64,000 bases of DNA from CAZKWG01 sp964615375 (GCA_964615375.1 CAZTOW010000042.1:1-64000), one strand, 5' to 3'; positions 18,209 through 27,103 are shown, numbered from the stretch's first letter. Program-made: numbers and translations. The notes: generated by a model not told the origin, from the letters alone.

Positions 18209-19057
18209 ATGCGATCCTGGACGCTGGACGCGGGGCTGCCCCTCCGGGTGCTGGAGCTCTCCGAGGGCGGCGGCGCTGACGAGCTCCCCGTCGTCTGTCT
18301 GCACGGCTGGCTGGATCAGGCCGCCGCCTGGTCAGGGGTGGCGCGCGGGCGTCCGGGGCGCTGGCTGGGCCTCGACCAGCGCGGGCACGGTCAGAGCGGG
18401 CACGTGGGGCAGGGAGGCTACTACCACTTCCCCGACTACACCCGGGATCTGGACCGCCTCGTGGGCGCGCTGGGCGGGCGCGTGCGCCTGGTCGGCCACA
18501 GCATGGGCGGAACGGTCGCCTGCATGTACGCCGGGGCCCGGCCCGAGGCGGTGGAGCGCCTGGTCATCGTCGAGGGCCTGGGCGCGCTGGAGCAGAGCGA
18601 CCCCAGCTACCTCTCCCGCCTGCGCCAGCACCTGGACCAGACCCGCTCGCCCCCCGCGCCGCTGCGGCTCAAGAGCCCCGAGCAGGCCGCGAGCAAGCTG
18701 CTCCAGCGCAACCCCGGGCTCGACCCCGACCACGCCCGCCTCCTCGTCGAGCACGGCACCGTCACCGACGAGCGCGGGCTGCGCTGGTCCTTCGACCCGC
18801 TGCACCTCACCCGCGCCCCCTACCCCTTCCGCGAGGAGCTCTTCGGGGAGTTCCTCCGAGAGATCGCGGCGCCCACGCTGATCGTCTGGGCCGAGCAGAG
18901 CTGGTACCCGGCCGAGATCCAGGCGCGGCGGGCGGCGATGATCCGGGAGGCCCGCCAGGTCGTGCTGCCCGGCGGCCACATGCTGCCGTACACGAGCCCG
19001 GAGCGGCTGGGAGAGGTGATAGAGGGGTTCTTGTGGCGGGAGGAGCGGCAGGGATGA
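18209..19057 (+). CDS. Alpha/beta hydrolase
   Basis: A 282-residue alpha/beta-hydrolase-fold enzyme. The oxyanion-region HGWLDQAAAW is at residues 32-41, DQRGHGQS at 56-63, the nucleophile elbow GHSMGG at 96-101 (Ser98), and the catalytic His in PGGHMLPYTSPE near residue 259. Substrate unknown; the family includes esterases, serine hydrolases and dehalogenases. The start is 35 nt from the divergent FAD oxidoreductase start, so both promoters must lie in that gap or inside the genes. Its stop overlaps the start of the ATPase gene by 4 nt (ATGA), so it may be the first gene of the ATPase/TOPRIM transcript. Confidence 0.88.
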   Translation: MRSWTLDAGLPLRVLELSEGGGADELPVVCLHGWLDQAAAWSGVARGRPGRWLGLDQRGHGQSGHVGQGGYYHFPDYTRDLDRLVGALGGRVRLVGHSMGGTVACMYAGARPEAVERLVIVEGLGALEQSDPSYLSRLRQHLDQTRSPPAPLRLKSPEQAASKLLQRNPGLDPDHARLLVEHGTVTDERGLRWSFDPLHLTRAPYPFREELFGEFLREIAAPTLIVWAEQSWYPAEIQARRAAMIREARQVVLPGGHMLPYTSPERLGEVIEGFLWREERQG

Positions 19058-20082
19058 TCCGCGGATTTCGAATTCAAGGGTTTCGCTGCTTCAAGGACCT
19101 GGAGCTGCGCGATCTCGGGCGGGTGAACCTGATCGTGGGGGCGAACTCGGTCGGGAAGAGCACGGTGCTGGAGGCGCTGGATGTGTGGTCGGCGCCATAC
19201 CATTGCTGGTACGTGGCCTGGGCAACACTGGCTCGGCGCCAGGAGCTCGGCACCGCAGGGCGAGGTGGTCTGACACGCAACCTGACCACCGCGAGGCGCC
19301 TGTTTTGGAACTCCGACCCACATCATGTCCCGCGTGCATGTACGCTGACAGCCACCTCTGCGGGGACCCGCCTTCCGCATCAAGTTCTAGAGCTATCCAT
19401 ATCCCATGAGGAGCGAGTCGGGCTGGCCGCGGCAATCTGGAGCGTCGACAAGCAGCGCTACGAGACGCAGAAGTTTAGCGAGGAGTTCTGGGATCGCTCC
19501 GTGCTGGACCTTGCTGAGACGGCAGGCAGCCGCGCCTACCTCATCCTCACTCGCCGGGACACGGCGAACCTGAGCGCCCTCTGGGAGCGCACCGAGCTCA
19601 CCCCACGCAAAGATCGCCTCATCGAGGCCCTGCGCCTCGTGGTGCCCGAGATCATGGACGTCGCCGTCACCACCACCGGCGACACCTCCACCGTCAAGGT
19701 CCGCCTCAAGGGCGCGACCGCCCCCGTCCCCCTCCTCAGCCTCGGCGAGGGACTCCACCACCTCTTCTACATCGCCCTCGCCGCCGTCAACGCTGGTGGC
19801 GGCCTCCTGCTCATCGACGAGGTGGAGAGCGGGCTGCACTTCACCGTTCAAGAGCAGCTCTGGCGATTCCTCTTCGAGGTCGCCGCGCAGGAGGATCTCC
19901 AGATCTTCGCCACCACCCACTCCATGGACTGCATCCGGGCCTTCCAGGCCGCCGCCGCCGCGCATCCCGCGGAGGGCGCGCTCATCCGTCTCCATCGCGA
20001 GGGTGCGGACATCTTCGCCGAGACCTTCAACGAGTCTGACCTCGAGGTCGTCACCCGAGGCGACATCGAGGTGCGCTGGTGA
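19054..20082 (+). CDS. AAA (AAA_15/21, OLD-type) ATPase, partner of a TOPRIM protein
   Basis: A 342-residue SMC/ABC-like ATPase. Walker A GANSVGKS is at residues 29-36, after the N-terminal FRIQGFRCFKDLEL typical of OLD and RecF-like ATPases. The signature-like LLSLGEGLHH is at 227-236, Walker B LLLIDEVESG at 251-260, and the H-loop ATTHS at 286-290. It lacks the C-terminal TOPRIM of single-chain OLD nucleases; that function is supplied by the next gene, which starts within its stop codon. The ATG at 19054 is preferred to a codon 21 nt upstream because it gives an ATGA overlap and suitable GGAGG spacing. The segment near 19190-19500 is visibly less GC-rich than its surroundings, which hints at horizontal acquisition. 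It is probably a defence or DNA-repair ATPase. Confidence 0.88.
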   Translation: MIRGFRIQGFRCFKDLELRDLGRVNLIVGANSVGKSTVLEALDVWSAPYHCWYVAWATLARRQELGTAGRGGLTRNLTTARRLFWNSDPHHVPRACTLTATSAGTRLPHQVLELSISHEERVGLAAAIWSVDKQRYETQKFSEEFWDRSVLDLAETAGSRAYLILTRRDTANLSALWERTELTPRKDRLIEALRLVVPEIMDVAVTTTGDTSTVKVRLKGATAPVPLLSLGEGLHHLFYIALAAVNAGGGLLLIDEVESGLHFTVQEQLWRFLFEVAAQEDLQIFATTHSMDCIRAFQAAAAAHPAEGALIRLHREGADIFAETFNESDLEVVTRGDIEVRW

Positions 20083-20732
20083 GCGGGCGCCGGGTGTTGC
20101 TGGTCGAAGGACCAGACGACCGCGAGGTCCTGTACCAGCTCTTCAATGAGCACGGGATCGACAACCGCTCCTCTTTCGAGGTCAAGGCTGCGAAGCCCGA
20201 AGGGGTCGAGGGCGTCCTGCAGGAGTTCCCCGCTCTGATCCGGGCCGGGGTCCTCACCCTCGGGATCATCATCGACGCTGACACCGACCCCGAGAGGCAG
20301 TGGGCTCGCGTGCGCGATCCGCTCGTGCGCCTCGGCTATCCCGACTGCCCCAACGCCCCGCCCAGGGACGGGCTGGTGCTGGATGCTCGGCCTCGTCGGC
20401 CCCGCGTGGGGGTGTGGCTCATGCCGAACAACGATGCCGAGGGGATGATGGAGCATTTCCTCCTCCACCTCGCGTCCCCAGACGACCCGCTGCTGCCGCT
20501 GGCGCGCGACGCCGTCGGCCGGCTCCCATCCGAGCTGCGACGCTTCAAGGAAAGCTATCGCGTCAAGGCCGAGCTCCACACCTGGCTGGCCTGGCAGGAG
20601 GAGCCGGGCACGCGCCCCGGGCTGGCCCTCACACGCCGCTACCTGAGCCACGACCGCCCGATGGGCGACGCCCTGGCCCGCTGGGTGCGCCAGCTCTTCC
20701 AACTCGAAGCGGGTCCGCTACAGATCGGGTAG
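20079..20732 (+). CDS. DUF3226-type TOPRIM protein (putative nuclease partner)
   Basis: A 217-residue TOPRIM-fold protein of the DUF3226 type. LLVEGPDD (residues 7-14) carries the conserved Glu, GIIIDADTDPE (62-72) the DxD metal ligands, and GVWLMPNNDAEGMMEHFL the conserved VGvWimPdN segment. TOPRIM domains coupled to OLD/AAA_15 ATPases act as nucleases or effectors in anti-phage systems such as OLD, Gabija and PARIS (where the TOPRIM partner is DUF4435). It starts with GTG inside the ATPase stop codon (GTGA overlap), so the two are strictly coupled. The catalytic residues appear intact. Nuclease activity is inferred, not shown. Confidence 0.82.
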   Translation: MSGRRVLLVEGPDDREVLYQLFNEHGIDNRSSFEVKAAKPEGVEGVLQEFPALIRAGVLTLGIIIDADTDPERQWARVRDPLVRLGYPDCPNAPPRDGLVLDARPRRPRVGVWLMPNNDAEGMMEHFLLHLASPDDPLLPLARDAVGRLPSELRRFKESYRVKAELHTWLAWQEEPGTRPGLALTRRYLSHDRPMGDALARWVRQLFQLEAGPLQIG

Positions 20733-20787
20733 CGTGTCCGCGCGGCTCCGGTGTCCAACTCCCGAGCCCATCCCTACAGGAGCCCTC

Positions 20788-22278
20788 GTGACCCATCCCA
20801 GGACTGGAGACCGCGCGCGAGCGCTGTGGCTCGGCGCCGCGCTGAGCCTCGGCGTCGGGGCGCTGGTCCTCGCCCAGCCGCTCAGCGCCATGCCCCCCGG
20901 GCCCGCCACCTTCTGCGAGGTCTACCCCGACGCCCCCGCCTGCGCGGCGGGCGAGGTCGGCTGCACGACCTGCCACGAGGCCACGCCGAGCCTGAACGTG
21001 TTCGGTGAGGACATCCAGGCGGCGCTGCTCCCCGAGGAGGAGCGCCCGCTCTCCGAGGAGAGCTACACCCAGCACCTCCCCGACGCCCTGACCGCGGTCG
21101 AGGACCTGGACTCCGACGGCGACGGATACACCAACCTCGAGGAGATCGAGGGAGGATCCTCGCCTTCCGAGGCCAGCAGCGTCCCGATCCCCGAGGACTG
21201 CGAGGACCGCGACGACGACGGCTGGGAGCTCTGCGGCTACGACGTCCACTACGCCTACAAGAAGGTGATGCTGGACTTCTGCGGGCGCTCGCCCACGCTG
21301 TACGAGCGCGAGCTCTTCGCCGACGCGGACGACACCCACGAGGCGCTGCACGAGGCGCTGGACACCTGCCTGGACAGCGAGCACTGGCGCGGGCAGGGCG
21401 GGCGGGTCTGGAACCTGGCTAACCGCAAGATCGGCCCCTTGCAGGCCATCAAGTCCGGCAAGGACGTGGGCCCCATCCCGCTGGCCGACTATGACGACGA
21501 CTACGCCTACTTCGTCTGGACGCAGACCGACGGCCGCGACGCCCGCCTGGTCCTGACCGGACAGACCTTCGTGAGCTCGCGCATCGTGGACGGACAGACC
21601 GTCTACGAGGAGTGGGACCGCACCCCCGACGAGGACTACACGCTGCGCGGCTACGACCGCTATCAGGCGGTGGACAAGGAGCGGCGGGCGGGGATGCTCA
21701 CCCACCGCTGGTTCCTCATGAGCAACACGATGTTCACGGCCATCCCGCGCACCACCGCCGCGCAGGCCTACCGGGCCTACCTGGGCTACGACATCGCTCA
21801 CCTCGAGGGCCTGAGCCCCGTGGACGACGAGCCCGTGGACTACGACAATCGCGGCGTCGGCGGCGAGGGCTGCGAGACCTGCCACTCCACGCTGGACCCG
21901 CTGGCCTACCCTTTCTCCCGCTACGAGGGGATCGGCGGCGGCGCGGCGCGGGCCGAGCCCTACTCGTACAACGCCAACCGGATGAACGGCTTCACCGACA
22001 CCGAGGGGGACGCCATCGCCGACACCCCGGAGGCGGGGATGCTGTTCGGCGAGAAGGTGGACGACCTCGTGGAGTGGGCCTCCGTCGCGGCAAACAGCGA
22101 CGCCTTCCTGCGGGCGACGGTCCTGGACTACTGGAAGATGCTGCTCGGCGAGCCCCCCCGCGCCAACGAGCAGGCCGAATTCGCGGAGGTCATCGAGCGC
22201 TTCGGCGGCCAACACGACTTCTCCGTCGAGGCCATGCTGCACGACCTCATCGACACGGAGGCCTACGGTGCGCCTTAG
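20788..22278 (+). CDS. Exported haem-motif (CxxCH) protein with DUF1588-like segment
   Basis: A 496-residue exported protein. A GTG start at 20788 is chosen for its CAGGAG ribosome-binding site 5 nt upstream and the signal peptide it gives (ALWLGAALSLGVGALVL); a GTG at 20734 would add 18 residues. There are two c-type haem-attachment motifs, CTTCH at 59-63 and CETCH at 362-366. The second lies in CETCHSTLDPLAYPFSRYE, resembling the DUF1588 motif (C..CH...DPl). A Ca-binding-like DLDSDGDGYTNLEE is at 107-119. It heads a cluster with a lipoprotein, a DUF1501 protein and a MopE-type lipoprotein, all rightward. DUF1588/DUF1592 proteins commonly pair with DUF1501 proteins in Planctomycetes and myxobacteria. 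The biochemical role is unknown. Confidence 0.78.
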   Translation: MTHPRTGDRARALWLGAALSLGVGALVLAQPLSAMPPGPATFCEVYPDAPACAAGEVGCTTCHEATPSLNVFGEDIQAALLPEEERPLSEESYTQHLPDALTAVEDLDSDGDGYTNLEEIEGGSSPSEASSVPIPEDCEDRDDDGWELCGYDVHYAYKKVMLDFCGRSPTLYERELFADADDTHEALHEALDTCLDSEHWRGQGGRVWNLANRKIGPLQAIKSGKDVGPIPLADYDDDYAYFVWTQTDGRDARLVLTGQTFVSSRIVDGQTVYEEWDRTPDEDYTLRGYDRYQAVDKERRAGMLTHRWFLMSNTMFTAIPRTTAAQAYRAYLGYDIAHLEGLSPVDDEPVDYDNRGVGGEGCETCHSTLDPLAYPFSRYEGIGGGAARAEPYSYNANRMNGFTDTEGDAIADTPEAGMLFGEKVDDLVEWASVAANSDAFLRATVLDYWKMLLGEPPRANEQAEFAEVIERFGGQHDFSVEAMLHDLIDTEAYGAP

Positions 22279-22858
22279 TCCACATCGCCCCTCGTGGGCC
22301 GCTCCACTCCTGCTTGTAGTCCTCACCCTCACGGGCTGCGGCGGGCCGGACAGCACCAGCTCCAAGTCCCGCGTGATGGCGAAGTCCGGGGCCGTCTGGT
22401 CCCGCGACCTCGCCCAGGGCCTCGGCCTGGAGACCTGGGAGCTCTGCTCCGAGCTCGGCAGCTACGACTGCGTCGAGGAGGCCCACCGCATCACGCTCGG
22501 CGGCGTGGAGCCCACGAAGCTGGGCATCGACGACCCGCTGCCCAACGCCTCGGTCACCGCCCCCATCGCCGTGGACCGCGTCGCCATCTCCGCCTGCGCG
22601 CTGCGCTACGAGCTCGACCAGGAGGGCCCCGCCGTGGTCTTCGGCCCCGTCCTGGAGAAGGACAGCAAGCGCGCCCGCGAGGACGTCGCCGAGACCCTGG
22701 TCGAGCGCCTGCTCTCCCGCCGGGCGAACAAGGACGAGATCGAGGCCTTGGACGGCCTGCACGCCGAGCTCGAGGCCAGCTCGTCGGCCCTCACCCGCGA
22801 CTGGGCCGTCGGCGCCTGCGTCATCGTCGCCACCTCCACCGAAGCCCTCTTCTACTGA
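22268..22858 (+). CDS. Lipoprotein of the first DUF1501 cluster
   Basis: A 196-residue predicted lipoprotein (lipobox LTGC, Cys24). It starts with GTG, 11 nt inside the preceding gene. The mature part has paired cysteines (LCSELGSYDCVEEAH, ISACALRYE, VGACVIVA) and a helical stretch rich in charged residues. No family recognised. Its position between the haem-motif protein and the DUF1501 protein, with an overlap on one side and an 8-nt gap on the other, implies an obligate functional link. The second DUF1501 cluster (33.4-37.0 kb) also contains a lipoprotein, of unrelated sequence. Confidence 0.78.
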   Translation: MRLSPHRPSWAAPLLLVVLTLTGCGGPDSTSSKSRVMAKSGAVWSRDLAQGLGLETWELCSELGSYDCVEEAHRITLGGVEPTKLGIDDPLPNASVTAPIAVDRVAISACALRYELDQEGPAVVFGPVLEKDSKRAREDVAETLVERLLSRRANKDEIEALDGLHAELEASSSALTRDWAVGACVIVATSTEALFY

Positions 22859-22866
22859 GAGCCCCC

Positions 22867-24363
22867 ATGCGCACCCGCCGAGAACTGCTCCGTCAGCTCG
22901 CCGCCCTGGGAGGGGTGGGCCTGGGAAGCACGCTGATCCGACCCCGCGCGCTCGCCGCGCAGGCCGAGGATCCCCGCTTCCTCATCGTGTTCAGCGGGGG
23001 AGGAGGGGGGTCCATCCTGGACTTCCCGCTCGCCATCAAGGAGAGCGAGTCGGCCAACCCCGACACGCTCAACACCTTCCCCGACGCCGACGTCACCACC
23101 TTCGACGGCTCCCCCTTCCGCGCCGTGGACATGGCGGGGGACAGCATCGGCCCCATCCCCGCCCCCTACTCGGTGAACCACTCCGAGATCCTCGGCCGCC
23201 GACGCTCTGATCTCATGGTGGCCACGCTGACCGGGACCAGCGTGAACCACGCCGTCGCCCAGCGCCGCTCCATCACCGGGAACGAGGCCTGGCGCGGCCG
23301 GACCCTCCAGGAGATGGTGGCCTGGCAGTACGGGGCGGAGGCGCCCATCCCCAACGTCCACCTGCTGGCGGGGACCGGCTACAACGACGTGGGCGGCGAC
23401 GACAACGTCCCCAGCTACGCCCGCCGCCAGATCGTGGCCGACCCGATGATCTGGCCGCTGTCCATGGACGGCTCGCGCGGGCTGAAGAGCGGCCTGGACC
23501 CGGCCGTCCTGGCCGCCGTCCGCAAGCAGCGCAACGAGGCCTTCGAGCCCGCCACCCGCTTCTCCCAGATCTTCCAGAGCGCCCCGCGCCTCGACGAGTG
23601 GAAGGAGCTCCGCGGCGCCCCGCTGGAGCAGATCGAGGGCCTGGACCTCATCACCCAGCTCATGGTCGCGTCTGACGGCGCGGAGTTCCCGCTCGGGGAC
23701 TTCGGGCTCAGCAGCTCGCCCTCGGCGGCGGCGGTGCGCGCGGTCTTCCCCGACATCGACACCGACCCGCTCCAGGCCCAGGCCGCCATGGCCTTCCTCC
23801 TGCTGAAGTACCGCGTCTCCGTCACCGTCACGCTGGGCCCCAGCTTCTCCTTCCTCTACAAGGAGGGGGGCGAGGTCACCAACGGCCTGCCGGAGAACAG
23901 CGTGCTCAACCCGCCGCTGGCCTTCGACTTCAGCCACCAGGCCCACCGCGCCGGGCAGGCCATCGTCTGGGAGCGCATCCTGAAGATGGTGGACGGCCTG
24001 ATCACGCTCCTGGAGGCCGAGGACTTCGGCGACGGCGGCAGCTTCTGGGACCGCTCCATGATCTACGTGGCCACCGAGTTCGGGCGCGACAAGACGCGGC
24101 CGGCGGGGACCGAGAGCTGGGGCACCGGACACAACCTGAACAACGGCGTCTGCGTGTTCAGCCCGCTGGTCCCCGGCGACACGCTGCGGGGCGGGGTCAA
24201 CCCGGACACCGGGCTGAGCTACGGCTTCGACCTGGAGACCGGCGACGCCGACGAGGGCCGCGAGATGGCCGAGTCCGAGATCTACGCCGGCCTGCTCGGC
24301 GCCCTGGGCATCGACACCTCGGGCAGCGGGCTGGACGACGTCCCCGCGATGCGTAGGAGCTGA
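22867..24363 (+). CDS. DUF1501 family protein, Tat-exported
   Basis: A 498-residue protein with a twin-arginine signal (RRELLRQLAALGGVGLGS, then cleavage after LAAQ). FLIVFSGGGGGSILDFP follows, the start of the DUF1501 (sulfatase/alkaline phosphatase-like) fold. IYVATEFGRDKTRPAG and TGHNLNNGV near the C-terminus match the conserved tefGR...(g)H.N segment of that family. The enzymatic activity of DUF1501 proteins is not established. The ATG at 22867 is preferred because it begins directly with the Tat signal; the open frame extends further upstream but overlaps the lipoprotein gene. Tat export suggests folding with a cofactor before secretion. It is third in the cluster. Confidence 0.87.
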   Translation: MRTRRELLRQLAALGGVGLGSTLIRPRALAAQAEDPRFLIVFSGGGGGSILDFPLAIKESESANPDTLNTFPDADVTTFDGSPFRAVDMAGDSIGPIPAPYSVNHSEILGRRRSDLMVATLTGTSVNHAVAQRRSITGNEAWRGRTLQEMVAWQYGAEAPIPNVHLLAGTGYNDVGGDDNVPSYARRQIVADPMIWPLSMDGSRGLKSGLDPAVLAAVRKQRNEAFEPATRFSQIFQSAPRLDEWKELRGAPLEQIEGLDLITQLMVASDGAEFPLGDFGLSSSPSAAAVRAVFPDIDTDPLQAQAAMAFLLLKYRVSVTVTLGPSFSFLYKEGGEVTNGLPENSVLNPPLAFDFSHQAHRAGQAIVWERILKMVDGLITLLEAEDFGDGGSFWDRSMIYVATEFGRDKTRPAGTESWGTGHNLNNGVCVFSPLVPGDTLRGGVNPDTGLSYGFDLETGDADEGREMAESEIYAGLLGALGIDTSGSGLDDVPAMRRS

Positions 24364-24369
24364 ACAGCC

Positions 24370-24924
24370 ATGCGCTCCCATTTTCTCGCCGCGTTCCTGT
24401 TCATCGGTTGTTCAGCGAAGGACGTGGACCTGGACGGCTTCGGCGCCGACGAGGACTGCGACGACGCCGACCCCCTGGTCTACCCCGGCGCCCCGGACAC
24501 CCCCGCCGACGGGGTGGACGGTGACTGCGACGGCGAAGATCCCGAGCTCGGCTGGACCGGCTACTGGTCGCTCACGTACCTCACCGCCACCTACTCGGGC
24601 GTCTCGCTCTTCCAGGACGACACGGCCCTCGGCGAGGCCACCCTCGAGGACGGCCTGGCCAGCCTGACGGTCGGCGGCACCCTGAACCCCGACGTCGTCG
24701 GCGCCGCCTACACCATCGAGGTGGTCCTGAGCGGCCAGACCTCGCCCGTGGACGGGGAGGAGAGCTTCGTCCTCTACGCCGAGGGCGAGAACTACGACGA
24801 GCAGATGCACGTCGACTGGGACTGCGCGATGGAGGCCGACACCCTGCTGTGCGCCGGCGAGCTCAAGGCCCTGGAGGTGAGCCTGGACGCCGACGCCATC
24901 TGGGAGAGGCCCGCGGCGCTCTGA
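24370..24924 (+). CDS. MopE-type metal-binding-motif lipoprotein
   Basis: A 184-residue lipoprotein (lipobox FIGC, Cys14). Residues about 18-56 form one Asp/Cys repeat (DLDGFGADEDCDDADPLVYPG then DGVDGDCDG) of the putative metal-binding motif found in MopE and many myxobacterial surface proteins. The remainder is a beta-rich domain (WTGYWSLTYLTATYSG to the end) with one Cys pair (DWDCAM, LLCAGEL) that may be a small lipocalin-like barrel. It begins 6 nt after the DUF1501 stop. The terminator-like hairpin overlapping its 3' end closes the transcription unit. Confidence 0.8.
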   Translation: MRSHFLAAFLFIGCSAKDVDLDGFGADEDCDDADPLVYPGAPDTPADGVDGDCDGEDPELGWTGYWSLTYLTATYSGVSLFQDDTALGEATLEDGLASLTVGGTLNPDVVGAAYTIEVVLSGQTSPVDGEESFVLYAEGENYDEQMHVDWDCAMEADTLLCAGELKALEVSLDADAIWERPAAL

Positions 24925-24930
24925 TTTTTT
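24905..24930 (+). terminator. Rho-independent terminator
   Basis: AGAGGCC, loop CGC, then GGC-g-CTCT (one bulged G) at 24905-24922, overlapping the end of the lipoprotein gene and followed by six T at 24925-24930. It is oriented rightward and separates the DUF1501 cluster from the ECF operon. Confidence 0.55.
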
Positions 24931-24993
24931 CGGAGCCGACCGAAGGGTGGGGCGCCCTGGCGACACAGAGAGGCAGACTCACCCGGAGGGCTC

Positions 24994-25638
24994 ATGTTCC
25001 TCAGTCTCCTCTCGCTCCTCTCCCCCGCGCAGGCCGATCCGCTCGTGATCGGCCTCGGCGCCCGCCAGGTCTTCCGCGAGGAGGCCGCGCTGGACGCGCT
25101 GACCCTCTCCGTCTCCCCGAGCTGGGGGGCGCTCTCGCTGGAGCTCTCCGGCGCCTGGGGCCTCTCGCCGGCCGAGCCGAGCACGCTGGAGCGCGCCCTG
25201 GTGAGCGTGGCCACGAACATCGGCGCGGGAGAGCTGGACCTGGACGTGGCCGTGGACCGCGCTACCCTGGGCGCCGCGCTGGTGCTGTCACCGCCGCTGA
25301 GCGTGGGGATGCGCGGCGGGCCGCGGGCCATCCTGGGCGTGGAGGGCCGCCTGCTCTCGGTCGCCAGCCTGAACAACCAGGGCGAGGGCGCTGAGCTCTC
25401 CGACCCCGAAGGCTGGAGCCTGGGCGACCCGGAGGCGCGCCTCGGGTACGGCCCCGTCCTGGGCCTGGGCTTCGGCCTCTGCCCCACCCCCCGGGCCGGG
25501 CTCTCGCTGGACGCGCGGGACCGGATGCTGGTCCTCGGCGACGGCGACCTGCTCACCCTGGACGCGCCCTCCGGCAGCCTCCGCCACGACCTCTCCCTCC
25601 AGCTTCAGGCCACGATGGCCCTCGGGGGTGTGCGATGA
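24994..25638 (+). CDS. Exported beta-rich (barrel-like) protein
   Basis: A 214-residue protein with a short signal peptide (MFLSLLSLLSPAQA). The remainder consists of alternating hydrophobic strands separated by short Gly/Ser turns, as in small outer-membrane barrels, but the C-terminal residue is not a canonical aromatic. GGAGGG precedes the ATG by 3 nt. It is first in a rightward operon of five genes that includes an ECF sigma factor and a FecR-type protein. No family recognised. Confidence 0.7.
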   Translation: MFLSLLSLLSPAQADPLVIGLGARQVFREEAALDALTLSVSPSWGALSLELSGAWGLSPAEPSTLERALVSVATNIGAGELDLDVAVDRATLGAALVLSPPLSVGMRGGPRAILGVEGRLLSVASLNNQGEGAELSDPEGWSLGDPEARLGYGPVLGLGFGLCPTPRAGLSLDARDRMLVLGDGDLLTLDAPSGSLRHDLSLQLQATMALGGVR

Positions 25639-26222
25639 TGGCGCTCTCTCTGGTCCTCGGGGTGGCGATGGCGGCCGAGATCGGCGTGGGCCCGCGCGTG
25701 TCGGTCACGCTGGACGACCCCTTCCTGACGCAGGTGGGGCTCGGCGCGGCGGGGAGCCTCGCCCTGGACCGGGCGCCCTGGCTGGGCCTGGGCGGGGGCG
25801 CGATGCTCTTCCCCCAGCTCGAGGCGGGCTACCGCTGCCTGTGCCAGTCGGTGAGCGAGCTGGCCGGGGTCACCGCGGATCTCTCGCCCGTGCAGCGCCA
25901 GGGCTGGCTCACCTTCGAGCTGTCCACCCCGGCGCTCGGGCTCGGGGCCTGGGAGACGCGGGTGGGCCTGCACGGCGGGGTCGCCGGGATCCAGACGAAG
26001 GACGCCCTGGATCGCATCGGCGTGAGCGAGGACGAGGCCCCCGAGGGCACCGTGGAGCAGCTCCACCTGAGCCCGCTCTACGGCCTGCACGCCGAGCTCC
26101 GCCGGGGCCGGCTGGGCGCGCGGGTGGACCTGGACCGCGCGCGCTGGACCGAGCAGTTCCTGACCCTGGACGAGCGGCGGGACCCGCTCACGCTCTCCGC
26201 GAGCGTCCAGTCATGGTTTTAG
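25635..26222 (+). CDS. Outer-membrane barrel-like protein
   Basis: A 195-residue exported protein (signal ending about GVAMAAE). It has repeated beta-strand segments such as QVGLGAAGSLAL and WLGLGGGAMLF, and it ends in Trp-Phe (SVQSWF), the aromatic C-terminus typical of outer-membrane barrels recognised by BamA. It overlaps the preceding gene by 4 nt (ATGA). A Cys pair (YRCLCQS) sits in a predicted loop. Function unknown. Coupling to a sigma/anti-sigma pair suggests an envelope-stress or surface-sensing role. Confidence 0.72.
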   Translation: MMALSLVLGVAMAAEIGVGPRVSVTLDDPFLTQVGLGAAGSLALDRAPWLGLGGGAMLFPQLEAGYRCLCQSVSELAGVTADLSPVQRQGWLTFELSTPALGLGAWETRVGLHGGVAGIQTKDALDRIGVSEDEAPEGTVEQLHLSPLYGLHAELRRGRLGARVDLDRARWTEQFLTLDERRDPLTLSASVQSWF

Positions 26223-27103
26223 TCGCCCTCCTCTGCGCGCCGGCGCTGGCGCTCTCCTGGTACGCGCCCACGGACCCGGAGGCCGCGGCCCTGCGCGCGG
26301 CCTTGGACGACGTCTGGCCGGGCCACGAGGTCCAGGTGATCACGGGCCCGCCCCTCCCCGAGGACCCCGACGGCGCCGTCTGGTGGGACGGTCAGGCGCT
26401 TCAGTTGAGCTGGGGCGAGGATCGGCGCGCCGCCCCCGGCGTCTCCGACCCGAGCGTGCAGGTCGCCCTGGTGCGCGGCTGGCTGGTCCGCGAGGCGCCC
26501 GCGGTCGAGGCGCCCCCCGAGCCGCTCCCGATCGAGGAGCTTGATCTGGCCCCGCTGCAGGACCCGGCGGCGGCGCGTTCTTCTTCGACCTTCTCGCTGG
26601 GCTCGGGCCCCACCCTGCGCCTCCCCGATCCGGGCCTCGCCTGGACCGGCAACGTGCTCATCGGCGGGCGGCGGGGGCGCCTGGTGGGCGGCACGCTGAT
26701 CTCCCTGGAGCTCGGCGAGTCCGACACCACCCCGGCGGGCGGCGTCCGCCTGGCGAGCCTGTGCGCCGAGCTCGCCCCCGGCCTCGCCCTGGAGATCGGG
26801 CCGCGCGCGGAGCTCTGGTTGCTGGGCACCTTCGGCAGCCGCGGCACCTTCGGCTGGGCGCAGGACAACGCCGTCGCGCTCGAGGGTGATGAACGCGCCT
26901 GGGACAGCACCGGGACCCTGCTGGGCGGCCTCGGGCTACAAGTGCTGGTGGACACCGGCGAGGCCCGCCTGGGAGCGCGGGCGCGGGTGAGCACCACGCT
27001 GGGTCCCCAGGACGCGGCCTTGAATCTGGAGGATGTGTCTGTGCCCCTGCGCCCGGGCACCGTCGCGCTGGAGCTGGTCTGGGCTCCCGGGAGCCCCCGA
27101 TGA
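26213..27103 (+). CDS. Exported protein with C-terminal barrel-like region
   Basis: A 296-residue protein. The ATG at 26213, 10 nt inside the preceding gene, gives a signal peptide (MVLVALLCAPALALS). Residues about 16-95 form a small globular region (WYAPTDPEAAALRAAL...VWWDGQALQLSWGEDRR) followed by a Pro-rich linker. The last 180 residues are Gly-rich strands like an outer-membrane barrel. The open frame continues upstream, but that part is only a shadow of the previous gene. It overlaps the sigma factor start by 4 nt (ATGA). No family recognised. Confidence 0.7.
   Translation: MVLVALLCAPALALSWYAPTDPEAAALRAALDDVWPGHEVQVITGPPLPEDPDGAVWWDGQALQLSWGEDRRAAPGVSDPSVQVALVRGWLVREAPAVEAPPEPLPIEELDLAPLQDPAAARSSSTFSLGSGPTLRLPDPGLAWTGNVLIGGRRGRLVGGTLISLELGESDTTPAGGVRLASLCAELAPGLALEIGPRAELWLLGTFGSRGTFGWAQDNAVALEGDERAWDSTGTLLGGLGLQVLVDTGEARLGARARVSTTLGPQDAALNLEDVSVPLRPGTVALELVWAPGSPR

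Noticed and set aside
22294..22866. N-terminal extension of the first DUF1501 protein
   Set aside because: The extension is an out-of-frame reading of the lipoprotein gene; the Tat signal begins exactly at 22867.
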